Shown piece after piece: positions 24,839-40,300 of a stretch of DNA of 64,000 nucleotides. Made by a program: the position numbers and the translations under genes. The notes beneath the pieces are model-generated. The model was not told where the DNA came from. It did no database searches and saw only the letters and a list, made by a program, of their open reading frames with translations. The DNA is from Owenia fusiformis (taxonomy: Eukaryota > Annelida > Polychaeta > Sabellida > Oweniidae). How positions within the stretch are numbered: the first letter of the stretch is position 1; each line of letters begins with the position of its first letter. Location of the stretch: NCBI GenBank assembly GCA_903813345.2, contig CAIIXF020000006.1, positions 7,488,989 to 7,552,988 of the forward strand, written 5' to 3'.

Positions 24839-25355
24839 CTGTAATGAACCATACGATAGCATTCTTTATCATACAAATTTGTACCATACCCTCATAGCAT
24901 TCTGTACAATACCATTCTGTGGCATACAGTGCTGTTCATATTGGCTTCAAGAACCTTCCTTCATCAGTATCAGAGTTTAGTTTTACCCATCAACAGTGAC
25001 ACGTTACAAGAGTCTACAATTATGCGTTCTAGGGTTTTGTAATGATTCACCATCTGTGAGTATTCCCAATCACTATTCTGTGGACATCCAAGCCTTAATG
25101 AACTTAATTAGATCTCAGCTTATTCACTAACAACTAAGACCTGAACATGTCTCTATATAGACCAGAGATATAACTAATAGGCCTAACCATTCACTTAAAA
25201 TATGTCAGCATTTTTTCTTTGAAATTTTATGTTGAAAATAAATCAATAAATAATATCATTTAAGTGATGGATGGAAACACCTCTGATGTTTTTTTGATAT
25301 ATAATTTTCATGGCTCTTATCAATAGAGACACGTGGAAGCCTACTATCAACGATA

Positions 25356-28300
25356 TCACACAAGTTCTCCCTGGTTTGAATCATTTCCAACTGTCCCATC
25401 AGCTTCAGTAGTTTTACTTCCCTGATCATCTTTGTTTTCTTGATCATCATCCTCCTCATCATCATTTTCCATTAACTGTCTTGCCATTTTAATGGCATAA
25501 TACTCATTATAATGCATTTTTCTTTTTTCTTTGAATTTTGTCTTGGCAGCTGAAAATGAAGACACTTCAGTAATCATACAGTGAACAGCATAAATATAAT
25601 CTACATATATTTTGGTTGATATAAAACACTCTCAATGCAACAAAATCACCTTTTGGGATCAGCTTGTGGTAATATATGCTAAACATAAATAAACATACAA
25701 CAGATTTTGAATAAAAAGCTCCAAACAGCTAGAAAGTGTTCTCTCAATAAGGAATGATATTAGTTAACAAGGCATTAACATGAAAAAGTGTCACCACCAG
25801 GAATTGGAAGTTTGGAAAACTTTGTCACAGACACAGAATCCTGAACACCAACCACCTATCAACCACTGAATACTGAAACCATCCACAAATGTATGTCATC
25901 ACTTTTGGTGGTGGCATAATAACTGCAACGTTACCTTTTTGATCTTCTGTTAATACTTCTGGTTCTTCATCTGAAGACTCTTCATTCTCTGAAGCATTAC
26001 GTCGAGGACTTTTTTCTTCTAACCTGAAAATATAAGATTATACTTTTAATGGACATGCATGTCTAAATAGACTCTTTTAAGTGAACACCTTCTTTAATGA
26101 AGACACCAGCTTGTGAGCATCTTCTTTATAGGGAACACATTCCAAACTAAGTCTATCTCCTCTGAATACCTTGTCTCGTGAACACCTTCTTCCGTGAGCA
26201 TCTCCTTTAGGGAAAACATTCTCAACTAAAACCTTCTCAAGTTAATACATTCTCTTGAGTACCTTCTCTACAAACACCTCTTTAGTGAGTATCTTTGACT
26301 TTGTTGAGCAAACAACTTCTCAAACAAACACCTTCTCTACTGAAGTGTTTATAACCATAAGCCTTCTTTTTCCTCCAACACAATTTCCTCCAAACAGTGC
26401 TCGTGATATTCACAAATTTTCTTATATTCAGAGTGAATGATCTATTAGAATGTAGACTCAACTTGCACATTAATTAGATTTTCTTTCACAATGTTGTTAT
26501 TAGATAAGAGAAGCTAATTTCCTTATTTACTGCACATCTGGAATAATTAATACTTCAATTTTTAGATTCTACAATGATATTGATGACTGGTAATGTCATG
26601 TCATATTATAATGCCCATCTAAAAATAATACAGTGGCCATGATTTAAAAAAATGAAATGAGTGCATTGAGCTTAGAATACAGACAATTCATTCAAATGTT
26701 AGAGAGAGAGAAATCTCAGAATACTTGTATTAGCAGAACAGTCTTGAAGCAAGCCCATGTGGCTCATATACCCCAATACAAACAAGCAGAATGATATAAA
26801 CTTAAAGGGGATCGAAGCAGAACAAGATACAACTGAAAAATACTTCTCCATTGGTGACTGTCTCTTTCAATGATGTAAAGTTAAATTAATACAAATTGTA
26901 ACATGAGGCAAGCATTCACTGGTCCAGTGAATTTTACAAATGACATTACCACAATTGGTAACACATAAATGACACAACCATTGGTAACACATAAATGACA
27001 CAACCATTGGTAACACATAAATGACAAAACCATTGGTAACACATAAATGACCCAACCATTGGTAACACATAAATGACCCAACCATTGGTAACACATAAAT
27101 GACACAACCATTGGTAACAAATAAATGACAAAACCATTGGTAACACATAAATGACACAACCATTGGTAACACATAAATGACAAAACCATTGGTAACACAT
27201 AAATGACCCAACCATTGGTAACACATAAATGACCCAACCATTGGTAACACTTTAATGACACAACCATTGGTAACACTTTAATGACACAACCATTGGTAAC
27301 TGGAAAATAAGTCAAGTTTGTCTTGCATCAATCTCAAAGGATAGTTGTCTCCGAAACAACAGAATCTCCAAACATAATTGAATCGATTCCTACCAGGGTG
27401 GAGTGTCTTTTTTCACATTAGCCCTTAGCATAGGATTTAATCCTGTTTTCAGTTTAACTATTAGATGCTAAGTAAAAATATGGATAATAAAAATGAACTG
27501 CAGAAATTCCCAACTGTGCAAATCATTCAGACAATATGTCGTATATCATTTTTATGGATGTCGATTAATTTCATAAAGTCACTTCATTTGAGAATAATAT
27601 AAAGTCATTCAGTCTTGTAGTCTGTAGTCAGAGGATGCTCACGGCAAAGCTTATATTTATTTATGACATTACATCGTATGGTAATTTTTCTACTTGTTTG
27701 GTGTGTATGGACTTGTTGTTATATTTTCATGGAAACTGTAAACTTGAGCAAGTTTAAAAGTAATAGATCAGACCAAAGTCAGCTAGAGAGAGATTTTCAA
27801 AATAGATAAACAATAAAAAGTTCATAAATGGATATAATTTACATTATGATTCTCATCACATTTTTATCTTTTCAAATTAACAATCCTTGTGTGATATCTA
27901 GTGATGTAAATTTTTGCAGAATATCAATTGTTAATAATATATTGTTAAAGATTGTTCTGTATATGATACTTTCTCCGAGATTCACCTGTTTTATTTATAT
28001 GCATATAGCACAAAAACACTGATTAATATGCTACTTTTGATCATATCTGTTGGAATTAATGTCACATATTCTGATTTGATATACTGAACATTTATCAGGC
28101 TTTATTTCACAGATGTATTTTTCTCACCATCTCATCAAACAGCTAATTATCATTGCATACAGTTATTAATCTGAATACAGTAAAACCTGTCTTAATGAAC
28201 AACTCTCTCTAGCGAACAACTGTGTCTAGTAAACACCCTTTTTCTGCACATACTCTATTGACTTCTGTATAGATTACCCTCTCTGTAGTGAACACCTAAT

Positions 28301-31300
28301 AACACTGAACTTTTTTTTTCGGCTAAAAATGCTTAATATACACAGGTTCTACTGTTGGTGTTTCAGGCCTTTTAACATTTTCTGTATATTTTCAGAAAAT
28401 TCAGAATGAGTAATATGCCACCACTGACCACTCTTCTTCAAACTTGACATTTAATGAATAAGGGAGCATCTCAAAAGTTTAATATAGGATTATGAACTGT
28501 ATTTGAACATTTAATCTGTTATCTCTCTCAAATTAAAAATGAAATGAATCAAATTAAAGAAAAATAAATCCTAAGATTTTCGACCAGACTTTTTTTCTTT
28601 GTGGATTGATTTACTGATAGACAACTCGTTCGCCGCATTCATAATAAGCGTATAACCGACCAAAAGTGTGAATATCTGATAAGCGCATGACAATACAGTC
28701 TCCTGGGGAGCCTCAAAGTAAAAATGTATATTATGATTGAACTGCGCATGCGCTGTATCAATTAGCCGATGTCTTCCCGTCAAAACTTTTAAACTTTGTT
28801 TATCAAATTAAATGGTGACCTAAACACACGGTAAGTTGCTTGAGAGTTTGTGCTCACCCCAATATCGGCGATTATCGACAATGGATTTCATTGCCGGTAA
28901 TTGAGAGTATCTACTGCCGCTGCCGACAATCCGGCATTACCGTAACGCACTACGACCACTCTTCTTCAAACTTGACATTTAATGAATAAGGGAGCATCTC
29001 AAAAGTTTAAAATAGGATTATGAACTGTATTTGAACATTTAATCTGTTATCTCTCTCCCTCTCCCTCATACCTGTTTAAGAGATGTTGATATGCGTTATT
29101 GAGTTAAGTCAAACCATATCCAGCAACATTTGAGAGTAATATTTCTAAGAACAATGTCAGAAAGGTAACTTTTGAGGCTAATGACCACCTCCCCTATTTA
29201 GTGTTCAAATCGAGTTAATTTTCTGACATTAATCTTTTGAAATGCTCCTTTAGAGTATAAAATTGAATGTAAATACATTACTGTATACTAAAATCTCACC
29301 TATTTAGAAGAGTTTCAGGGTCTAAACTTATTTTTTTGCCATCTGCGCTATCTCGTCTTTTTTGTTTTGTCCCATCTGTGACATCGTCATCTTCTATGAC
29401 ATCATCATCCTCAGGGTCATAATCATTATAGGGTGTAGGGGGTTCATCAATCTTCATGTGGCCATAGTCTTTATCAGGTGGGTGGTGAGTGGCAAGTATA
29501 TTCATCTCATCCCATTTTGCTTCTTTGTTTGTGGGATGGACAACTTTAGCGCTGGAATATACAAGATTTATACATACAGCATTAAATACTTGATTAATCA
29601 CTATGTTCCCTCTTTTCTCTTCCTGCTAATAAATCTTCATGGACTTATTAACTACATGCAAAGGGGACACCTCCATAAAAATAACACTTTTTCAATGTTT
29701 TACCTATTAACTTACAGATTTTAGCTTTCTATATGGAAAACCTTCCTAGTAAAGTGAAATTGCTTTTATAAAGGTCCTGTGAAAGTATATAAATCTTTGC
29801 TGATTGGAACACTATTTTGATATATGAACGGTGTTCTACTTATACAGTTTATACCATAGTTGATCGCACATATTTAGCTATAACAGTTATTAGACCTGGT
29901 CACAGTTTCAAAGCTAAAGCTCAAATTCACATTTATCCCATTCATAATATTCTCATTATTGGTCTTGTTTCTGGGCTGTCCTCCCCTCTTACTCTAAATA
30001 TGCAGCTACAATACTACATGTACACCTCAGACCTAAAAAAGCAGTAGAATGTTGACCATTTTATAATTTGACATTAAGACAAAATGTAAACAATGCAAAA
30101 CTTGACATAACAAGTATGTGCTTAAATTTTACTATTTCAGGAATTACGCCCAAATTGACATCCAAATTACATCCAAATATGAAGTCAGTCTGACATATTG
30201 TATTTGATCGCAACATTAAATATTACAACAGATGCCAGACATTGTGTTGATAACAATAATAGAGCACTTTAGAATGATAGAGAAACAAAATTAAAGCTAG
30301 CAAAACTACGATTTTTACATTATTCTATGACATGATTTCTATTGTGTTAAAATATTTGTCATCTGTGTTATTGTTTAATTCCATTGTTTTTAAAAGTCAA
30401 TGTGTTTTAGTGTGAGATCTAATTACACTGGTATTCAAATGGAAACGGGTAACCCAAATTCTAATTCTTGATCAAAAGATTATATAATTGTGTCAAGCCT
30501 GGGTTGAAAAATAGGCTTTTATGTGAATGTCCCTTCAAACCTGGTAGAAGTGAAATTAAAGGAACTAGAAGGGATAGAGAATGTAAAATATTAAAAGCAA
30601 TATTTTCAAAAATCATGTCAATGTTTTCCTTACAGTTCTAATTTAATTTTCTGAAAAAAAACAATTCAGAGGCTACCTTATGAAATGTAGAAGTTCTTGA
30701 AGATTTAAGATATGTAGAAATGCCCCAATACACTGAGTTAATTTGGACAGATAACTTGAAGGATTAAACAATTTTCATGAAGAAAAGTCAGAATTGTTGG
30801 ACTATGAAAAACACATAACATGAAATAAGAGAAAAATTATATTGTAAAATTGTCACCATTGTTTCAAACTTTAATACCTCTCAACTCATCTCCATTTAAT
30901 TCTTTATATGTTAATTAATAGTCTCACTTCCCAAGCTCTAAGTAAATATTATTTAGCTCACTTAGAGGATCATGTCAGTAATATTTTAGACGAAAAGTAG
31001 GAAGTATTTATATTCGATCATGAAATGTCAATGAGAGGATTACAAGTCATTTCCCTGAATTTAATCTCAGTTACATCATTAGTTCAAAGTAACAACAATT
31101 ATGTGCTTATAATTAATGACTTAATTCTCTGGAGCATGTATAATCTATAGTAATATTTCACACTCTCAATAACTGATACATCATCATCAAATTATTGGCA
31201 TCACTGAACTTTAGCTAAAATACTGATGATATCTGCACACTAGAAGGCTTCATACAATACCCATGTCTGTAATTTCACTATAATGTCTATTTTATTCAAT

Positions 31301-34300
31301 TTCTTGATATATTGTGCTTGAAGCGCCTAATGTTCTTGACTTTCTATATAATTTGGAATATTGACCACATTCCTGTTTACTTCATTCCTTGTTTTTTCCA
31401 CTCTTTTCAACTCTATTTTGCATTTCAATACACCACTATCAGAAGCTTTGTTCAAGGATACTTTGTAACTTGATTAATAGAGCTCATTGGATGTACTGAC
31501 AGCCTCATCTCTATTGGGATTCTCACATAATGACAATATATTGTGAAGAACTGAGAGAATGAGTGAGAAGCAGTTTTTTCAACGAATAAAGGATTTGTGG
31601 CCTCTATACTAACATGGTGAACTACTACCAATAATGACTTTTCATTAGAAATCAGAATCGCTGCTTGGAAACCAAGGTGACTTAGAAAATGGGGATGACA
31701 GGTCAAAAATGGAACAAAAACTACTATCGAAGTGAGCAATATGTCACGTCATAGTGGTGGTCAAGAATGCATTTACCGACCGGTCGAGAATACATTTAAT
31801 GACCGGCAATTTTCCCCGGGAAATTAGAAATGGTTCAGTGCGTAAAATGTTCTTGCTGTTTCAGTCCTGGTCGTTAACGGTGGTAATAATACTAATAACT
31901 TCATTTCTGAGGGCAATATAGTTAAATATTGGACAGAGTGCCGTCAATTGCCCTTCGATATGATGTTATTGTACTATTATAGCAAACTGTACCATACTTT
32001 TGACATATTATTATAAAAAGCATTGAGATTTTTGTTGCAATGTTCATATACAGTAAAACCAGTCTTAGTAAACACCTCTCTCTAGTAGACTTGCTCCGTA
32101 CATTCTCTACTGACTTCTGTATAAATTACCCTCTCTGTAGCATATGGGCGCAGTGCCTGTTACGCACAGTTCGCCTGTGCATACCAAATGAATTTGAAAA
32201 AAATTAAAAATGTGTTAAAATGCATTAATTTGTTTGCATATTTATTGATGATTCTGTATTTGTATATTTAACCATTACATAAAATTTTATCAGAATAGAA
32301 CTATTCAAAGTTGATAAAAATGCTCAGATTGCATCAAATAATGTCTTCAGACCCCCAAGATCAGACATCCCAAAGTGGGCGTACCAACTCAAAGTATAAC
32401 CCATGTGTAGTGAACACCTACAAACACTGAAGCCACTGAACTTTTTTCTCTGCAAAAAATGCTCAGCATACACAGGTATAAAGCAACCCCCTTCATTTCA
32501 TGCCATCCACTGACAGTTCTGAAGATATTGTACCAAGTTTGACCTACGTTAAAAAATTTATGCACCTATGGTAGATCTGCCAAGGTATAGTTAGAAAAGG
32601 ATGGCTGATATTATGGAATCCACAGCCTCTATTATCTCTGGAGATAGATAAATAGACTCTAATATATCAGAATGGATGGCTCATACCCAATATATGTCAT
32701 AGCGATTTGTTTATTCTAACTAATTATCCACAAAGCCATTTATGTCCTCCAATATTACAGAATACTAGAATCAAATTATGCAATTTCTGATAAGTGACAA
32801 TGTTCAATGGTCCTTTTTCCATATAGCTTTGAAATCTCGTTAAGGTCTTTTTTTAATGAGATTTTAGGAGATCTGCATTTTTAACCATTAAAAACTAATG
32901 TTTTCTTCCATCTGATGGCATATTTGAATTCTGTGAGTAATTCTCTATCAAAACAACTTTGATTTGCACTGTAATTTACCATTATTCAAATTCTAATGAT
33001 TTACTGGTTGTCTAAAAAGGGTCGGGCTAAATCCCCATTGACACAATGCTGAAAAACCTTAAAAAGTTCATTTAATCTTCCAAGGATCACAAATATAATG
33101 TGAAATCACAATCCACATGTCAATAAGATCATAAAGTTACATTCCAATGATGTTTTAAGGTGGGGGGGGGGGGGGGTTAGACCTTGAAAAAAGTTAACTT
33201 CTTTTTACTGTTCCTGTCAACAACAAGACACCATCCCAAAGTAGTATAATATGAGTTGGATTTGCCACAAATAACTTGCTTTAATGTATCTCTAGCTGGC
33301 TTCATTCATTAGGGCTGAGGATACACTCATATTAGCACCATAATCCTCTATAATTGAATTGCAGTGACATCCTTTATATGGGTGAATTATTGCATTATTC
33401 TAGTCCTAGTTGGTAATTACAGTATATAGAAGAACAATATATTTCATAAAAGAACAATATTAATCATACAAGAACAATTTATTTCACACTTTAAACCACA
33501 AATTATTTTATACTTGTTTATTAGATGATATGAAGTTATTTTTAAGAACATTTGGCAGATTATCAAGGTATTTACTATTTCACAATCGCAATCATCATAC
33601 ATACCTTTCATTCAAATAAACAATTGTTAAATATTTTAAATGTTTTTGTTTTTGTTCCCCTGTATAAACAAACAACATCACAGTAGCCACTCATAAGTTT
33701 ATGAACAGTAAAACTTAAATCAGAATATTACAAAAGCAAAAAATTAATGCTAGTTAACATGACACGAGGTGATAAATATCACAATTTTTATCAAAAAATT
33801 TAAAAGAGCTGCCAAGTAATTTACCTGGTGTGCCTAAAATCTAATCAAATTTTGGCTATTGGTCTGCTCCTGCATCTTTAAAACTTGTTTGTCTACACTT
33901 TACTTTGAACAAAACAATGTAAAAGATGGGAATCCTGCTGATGAGACTGTTACAGCTTAACAATGTCACCACCTGCCATTTGTTACAGATGCCAATGCTG
34001 ATTGCCGGACACCAAATACAATCACAAAAAAGTTAGTGTAACAATATGTCACCACTTCTAGTGGTGACAAAAAAGGATGGAGACCATAACTATGTTATAG
34101 CCACTTGAGGTGGTGACAACAATAAAAGCCCGGAGGACTAAAAGTACAATATATGCAGCAACCATACTTCATATTTCAACTTCAAACCAGATCCTAAAGT
34201 GAAGATCACAAGAAAAATCAAAGCAGTGTTATCTAATTATCCTATGTTTAACCAAAGATAACTGCAGCACTGATGAATCCAATTTATGATCAACAATATA

Positions 34301-37300
34301 CTTTTACATTGCACAGAAGGTCTAGAATATTTCTCTAAATGTTTTCCCACAAAAAGCAGGTTACCCTAATTGAGAAATTATTCTGCTAAACAAAGGTTAA
34401 ACATTTAATCTAGTAAGGGATAGTTGAACGTGACTTGTTTATTTGTGTAAACATCAATAGCATCACTACACTCCTCCAGTCAAAGTGGTATGTCTCTAAT
34501 GAGATGTTAGGAAGGGACAATGACTTTGTACTGATGGGTCGGCTTGGCAATTGACTTTTCATTATTTGGATTTTGAGCCTAACAATTTATTTTCGACTTT
34601 GGGCCTACCTTTTAGCTATCATATGTGAAAATATGCCATATTTCAAGAATATTAGCCTTTTAAAAAAAATCAGCATCAATTTCTCATATGTAGATAAATT
34701 TTCAAAACATTCATGACGGACTATACATATCAATATGAGAGGAGGAAATTTTAGTATATTATTTTTCTAATTTTCTAAATTAATTTTTGTCTCATCATTT
34801 TTAATATTTGAATCTATAGATTATTGTTCCTCCTTTCTACCATCTACATCCTAGTCTGCTACTATGTCTGCCTACTCCTTCATGTATAATTTACAAGCAA
34901 GTAACGGAACCACTAAACCTGGTTTAAATTATGCAATAAAATGATGGAGTCAGACTGTTCTGAACATCTGAACATCTTGTGAAATGTAATAGTGATTGAG
35001 TCATTCCATGCTGAAATGATCTGAGCTATCAATTCTAGAAAACTGTCATTTTCTACATGTTTTACGATTTCATTTAGTGCATTCTTTCAACAGAAGATCA
35101 TTCAATGACTTTCAGGAGCTTAGAGCCCGTCAGTTCTAATAATTTCCAAGGTACTCTGGCTTTGATTGATGGTCCTATATCTGAAGATAGAGTTAAATTT
35201 GTGAGGCTATATATCCAGTATTTTCACTCCAGGTTTAATTATACCCAAGCAAAGTTGTGTACTGTTGTACATGCAGGGGTTTCATTAAAATTTCTCATTA
35301 CAGACTAAATAAATGAAAACTACAGGCAAAATTATTGGAAATCATGATTTTAACATGAAAAAGTTGTAAAGTCCCTAAAACAACAGGCAATTTTGTGAAA
35401 ACAACTGGTGAAAATCGCCTGTTGCCTGCTGCTAATGAAACTCATGACGTGTATGTATCAGTATTGTTTATTTGCATCTTTAATAAAACAGTTACATGTT
35501 ATACAATTATATGTAAAAAATTGAAATAATAAATTTCCAGTTCCACCAATATTTTATATATTGAACCACACTCCAAGGTCTGAATTAGTGAGATCCTGGT
35601 TTAGGAGCTCATCAATAAGAAAATGGAACATTAAGCAGGTCAATTTTGATTAAGCTTAAAATATATCGAATTACAATAAAAGAAATGCAAGTAGTGATTA
35701 CATTCTAGGTTGACTATCCTCTCCCTCAAAATGTGAGTGATAATATAGCGTCTCATGAAATTATGGTTATTTGTATGGTCACAGTACATGAGGAATCATG
35801 TATGGAAAATTAATCCTTGCATTGAGGTAAATTTCTGACTCAAATTGAATGCAAGTTATATTAGGCTATCTATCACATACATTGTATTATTGCTTATTTT
35901 GACTCCTATACTTTGTTGAAATTAAATTATTCAAAGAAAAAAGTAAGTGACTATTCACCAATCTCCATCTTTCTTTCAAAAATTAGTTTTGTGGATACCA
36001 AAAAATGAATGTCTAATGTGTTTATTCTTAAAGAAGAGGTAAAATTTGCTGATGTCTCTAGCAGAGAATTGAACTAAAATTGGCAACAAAGACTGCAGTA
36101 TAAAATACCTGCTGTAGATGCAATTCTTTTTTTTGGATATGTTTAAATTCAACATACACATAGTTGAAAATTGGAGTTATATTAAGGCAGAACTGTTGGC
36201 CCTTTTAAAAATAAGCAGAATGAGAGCAAAAATATCTATGATAAATTAACAATTTGTATCTTATTCCTCCAACTTCCTTTGGACATATTTTGTGAGTATG
36301 AAATACTTCTCAGAGTGAAATAACAATAGTTGTGTTACCTAGGTTACATAACAAAACATACAATCAAAGTGTCACTGGCAATTGTTTAAAGCCGGAATTT
36401 TATCTCCTATAATTGTAACAAATCACATAAGGTAGCTACAAATTCTGTCATAAATGCAATCCAATAAGGAATTATTTGCAACTTAATGCCTTATGACATC
36501 AAGGGGCTGATGTTTTAGTCATGAGAACAGATTCTGCTTCCATCCAGAGAGAATTGCTATATATGAACAACACTTTTAGGTCTTACATGACAGTGTTTGC
36601 TATGACCTGTGACAGTATCTATTTTATACGAGAAAACATCAGAAATCAATGATGTTTAATTCACCATAGCTCAGCAAGTTGTGTCTGATTCCAGCCAATC
36701 CGAACACAGTATTTCATATTGTTGCAATGCAATATATATCACCTCACCGCACCCAAGGTCACTCTTTATGTTATTATCAAGGTGACAACTTGTCTCTACA
36801 GATTGAAATTGATGCTTTGCTTACTTGACCCTGACAAAAAGTTTCATTGAAACTATGTTTCTTTAAGTGATTTTGTATCTTTTATATGACATGGTAGAGA
36901 ATATTTTGCAATGTGTGAAAAGAATTTAAGCCTAAGACTCAAAACATTTCGGAATAAGAATTCCTTTCAGGCCCTAAATTTAACACTCGATGCAGTGTAT
37001 CTCTTGGAAATTTTGGAAAGCAACACCTTCAAGGAATGGCCATTCCACATTGCACTGATGTTGTGGAGGTAAACCTACATGTAAAAGAATCCCTGGTTCA
37101 TTGGTGCTTCTGCACTCACTTTTATCTCATTTCTACTAGCAAGAGAATATGTTTTTCAAATATCAGTGATGATATAATATGATATATATGTTGTATGTTC
37201 AAGAGCAGGTGTTCCACCAGTAAAATGCAGGTTGTTTAGCAATATGAAAATACCTTTACCACCGTAGCATTTTCTGAACAATTGAAGGTTGAAGTGACTC

Positions 37301-40300
37301 TCAAAATACAACTGCAGATGGGCACGTCAACCCCCCCCCCCTACCTGCTTGAGATATGCCTTGGAAATAATATTTCATATTATGATTTAGATTTTGCCCT
37401 TTGTCAACCCTCTCTCCCCTACATTTTCAAATGTCCTCATATGAGACCATGGTCTTAGAATTTGTCCCTATAGGTTTAACATTGATGACTAACATAATAA
37501 ACAGATATCACTTTTCTACCTTGATATATGGTAAGCTATTAATATTCTAAGCTCGTCTGTCCTGAAGAATATTCTAACGACGCAATAAAACTGTCAATAA
37601 ATGAACAGTATAATATCTTTTTTAGGCTTGATGTCATAAAATGACATTTATTACAAAATATATTATATAATCTGTAACATATTTTGACAAGAAACTGCAA
37701 TTTCAAGGAGGTTAGATGCTTTTTCTTGAAGCATGAAATACAACTCAAATAACCCAGATCCCAGTCAATAGTTACCAGTTTCACCACCAGTTGGATAATT
37801 AGGGTCAGAAAAAATGGCAGAAGAAAATATATTTGACTTTTTGTGATTTTACAATATGTAATGCAGGAATTATTTCTTCCTGCATCAAGTCTATTCTCAT
37901 ATTCTAATCAAAGATATTTTCCCTAAATGGAGAACTCCATGAAAGATTTAACTGCTTCCTCACAAGGAATCTACTTGTTACCACATCATAATATTATATT
38001 ACTTCTGTCACATTGCACATGTCCAATTTTTCTTGATTTTTCTTTATCTATTTTTCTATTATCTATATCAATCTAAAATTGAGCCATCAATTAAACTATG
38101 ATGTGTAACTTTACATACTAATGTCAAAAACTTAATATTGCTGTATCTAAATATCAACAAGGCACAGACGTGAACAATATCGTACCTAAAACACAGCATT
38201 GTGGTCTTGTTGACCAAGAAAGCAAGATGGCCGCAGAAAAGTTAATCAGCTCTAGAACTTATCACTGTGTAACATATGTAAAAATTTGAACGGTTTGGCT
38301 GGAAACCTGTAGACAAGTCTTGAAAGTGAAGATTTTAGGACGGAAAATCCAAAATGGCCACCTTAAAATTTACCCAGAATGCCCAAAAACTAATCAGTTC
38401 TTGACGTTGATATGTAGAAACATCCCTGAAAATTTCAGATGAATCCCTCAAAAGGTTTGGCTAGAAACCTGTAGACAAGTCTTGAAAGTAAAGATTTTAG
38501 GACGGAAAATCCAAAATGGGCACCTTAAAATTTACCCAGAATGCCCAAAAACTAATCAGTTCTTGACGTTGATATGTAGAAACATCCCTGAAAATATCAG
38601 ATGAATCCCTCAAATGGTTTGGCTGAAAACCTGTAGACAAGTCTTGAAAGTGAAGATTTTAGGACGGAAAATCCAAAATGGCCACCTTAAAATTTACCCA
38701 GAATGCCCAAAAACTAATCAGTTCTTGACGTTGATATGTAGAAACATCCCTGAAAATTTCAGATGAATCCCTCAAATGGTTTGGCTGGAAACCTGTAGAC
38801 AAGTCTTGAAAGTGAAGATTTTAGGACGGAAAATCCAAAATGGCCACCTTAAGATTTACCCAGAATGCCCAAAAACTAATCAGTTCTTCACGTTGATATG
38901 TAGAAACATCCCTGAAAATTTCAGATGAATCCCTCAAATGGTTTGGCTAAAAACCTGTAGACAAGTCTTGAAAGTGAAGATTTTAGGACGGAAAATCCAA
39001 AATGGCCACCTTAAGATTTACCCAGAATGCCAAAAAAGTAATCAGTTCTTGAGGTTGATATGTAGAAACATCCCTGAAAATTTCAGATGAATCCCTCAAA
39101 TGGTTTGGCTGGAAACCTGTAGACAAGCTGAAAAGTGAGACGCCGCCCGCCGCCCGCCCGCCACCCACCCGCCGCCCGCCCGTCAAGCTGACTACAATAT
39201 CGTACCTTTTGTTAGGTACGATAAAAACTACAATACTTTGGACAAATAAACTCTATAATTGGTTCATACAAACGTCAACAAACTGCTTTATATTAAATTG
39301 TAAACGAACTCTACATTGTGCCATTTTATTGATTAAGCTAATGCTGCTTGGAATATTGGGTTTACCACAGATATAGATATTTCACAAGATTTCCAATAAA
39401 TCCTTATCCCTGATGAAATACTGAATTCCTTATGATAGATTGTTGATGAATTATATTGACAGGCATAAATAACACAAGTGACTCTTATCAAGAGGTTAAT
39501 GTCATGTACACTCTTTAAATTTGATATTTCTTTGATATATATAGACGTTCTTTCATGGGAGGGATGGAATATGAATTTTATTCAGACGAAAAATATGATA
39601 TTTTCTGGAGGAAAAATGTCATATTCCATCACAACAATCAACAACCCATTTCTGATAATAATTTCTGAGCCTTATTCATTTTCAAGTTTGATTTCTCATC
39701 ACCCAATAATGGTGACATAAAATTATACAACTTGTTTTATTAACAAGTTCGTTAAAAGAACAAAAATATAAAAATCAAGAGAAATCCCCAGGGACTAAGT
39801 TCTGCGATAAGGTTTTATGGCAGATTAAGGATCTGATATGGGATTTTGGGTGACAATGGATCTGATACAGGATTTTTCGAATATCAATTCTATTCCCCGT
39901 TTATTTCCCAGGGAAAACATGTTATTACGGAATAAATACATACAGGGTGTTCCAAAAGTAACAGGACTGGTGCTGTCATTTTGTCAATTTTGCACCAAGT
40001 GTCTTCAAATTTTAACAAATTGTACTTTGATGTATTGCAACTAAAATTGTATAGTTTCAGAAAAAATGATGAAATTCGGGTAGAGTTGTGGTTACTATAG
40101 TAACATGACATCACAATACCCGGGGCAACTTTTTCCTGAAAATGTGATATCTAACATTTTTGTATAACTGAAGATGGTATCTAATTCACCTATTATAATA
40201 CAGCATTTCTTATTAATTTTGTTAGTTGCTTTGTTGTAATGGTGTTGCCATACAACTCAGATTCAAGTATAATTTCATAATAATAATAATATTTATTCAA

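Larger units (their letters stand above)
16985..25355. other. RP2/PPP1R2 convergent intergenic region
   Basis: Presumed 3' UTRs at both edges. Apart from the foldbacks at 17706-18550 and 20598-22390 and a pogo-like end (CAGTAAAACCTGT) near 20128, I see no gene, RNA gene or ordered repeat in 18560-20590 or 22400-24800. Frames there are short and unsupported. Confidence 0.6.

Noticed and set aside
26867-27315. Reverse frames of 92-144 aa with repeated CYQWL/VTNG
   Set aside because: Product of the 26-bp minisatellite in PPP1R2 intron 2.
35105-35308. 67-aa forward frame
   Set aside because: No motif, no splice context, inside PPP1R2 intron 1.
36971-37068. Exon-like block on + strand (CTTTCAG acceptor, open frame [17 protein letters not shown]..., donor GAG|GTAAAC)
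   Set aside because: No recognisable protein and no partner exons; the flank (GTAAAAGAATCCCTGG) looks like dispersed repeat sequence. Chance or repeat-derived.
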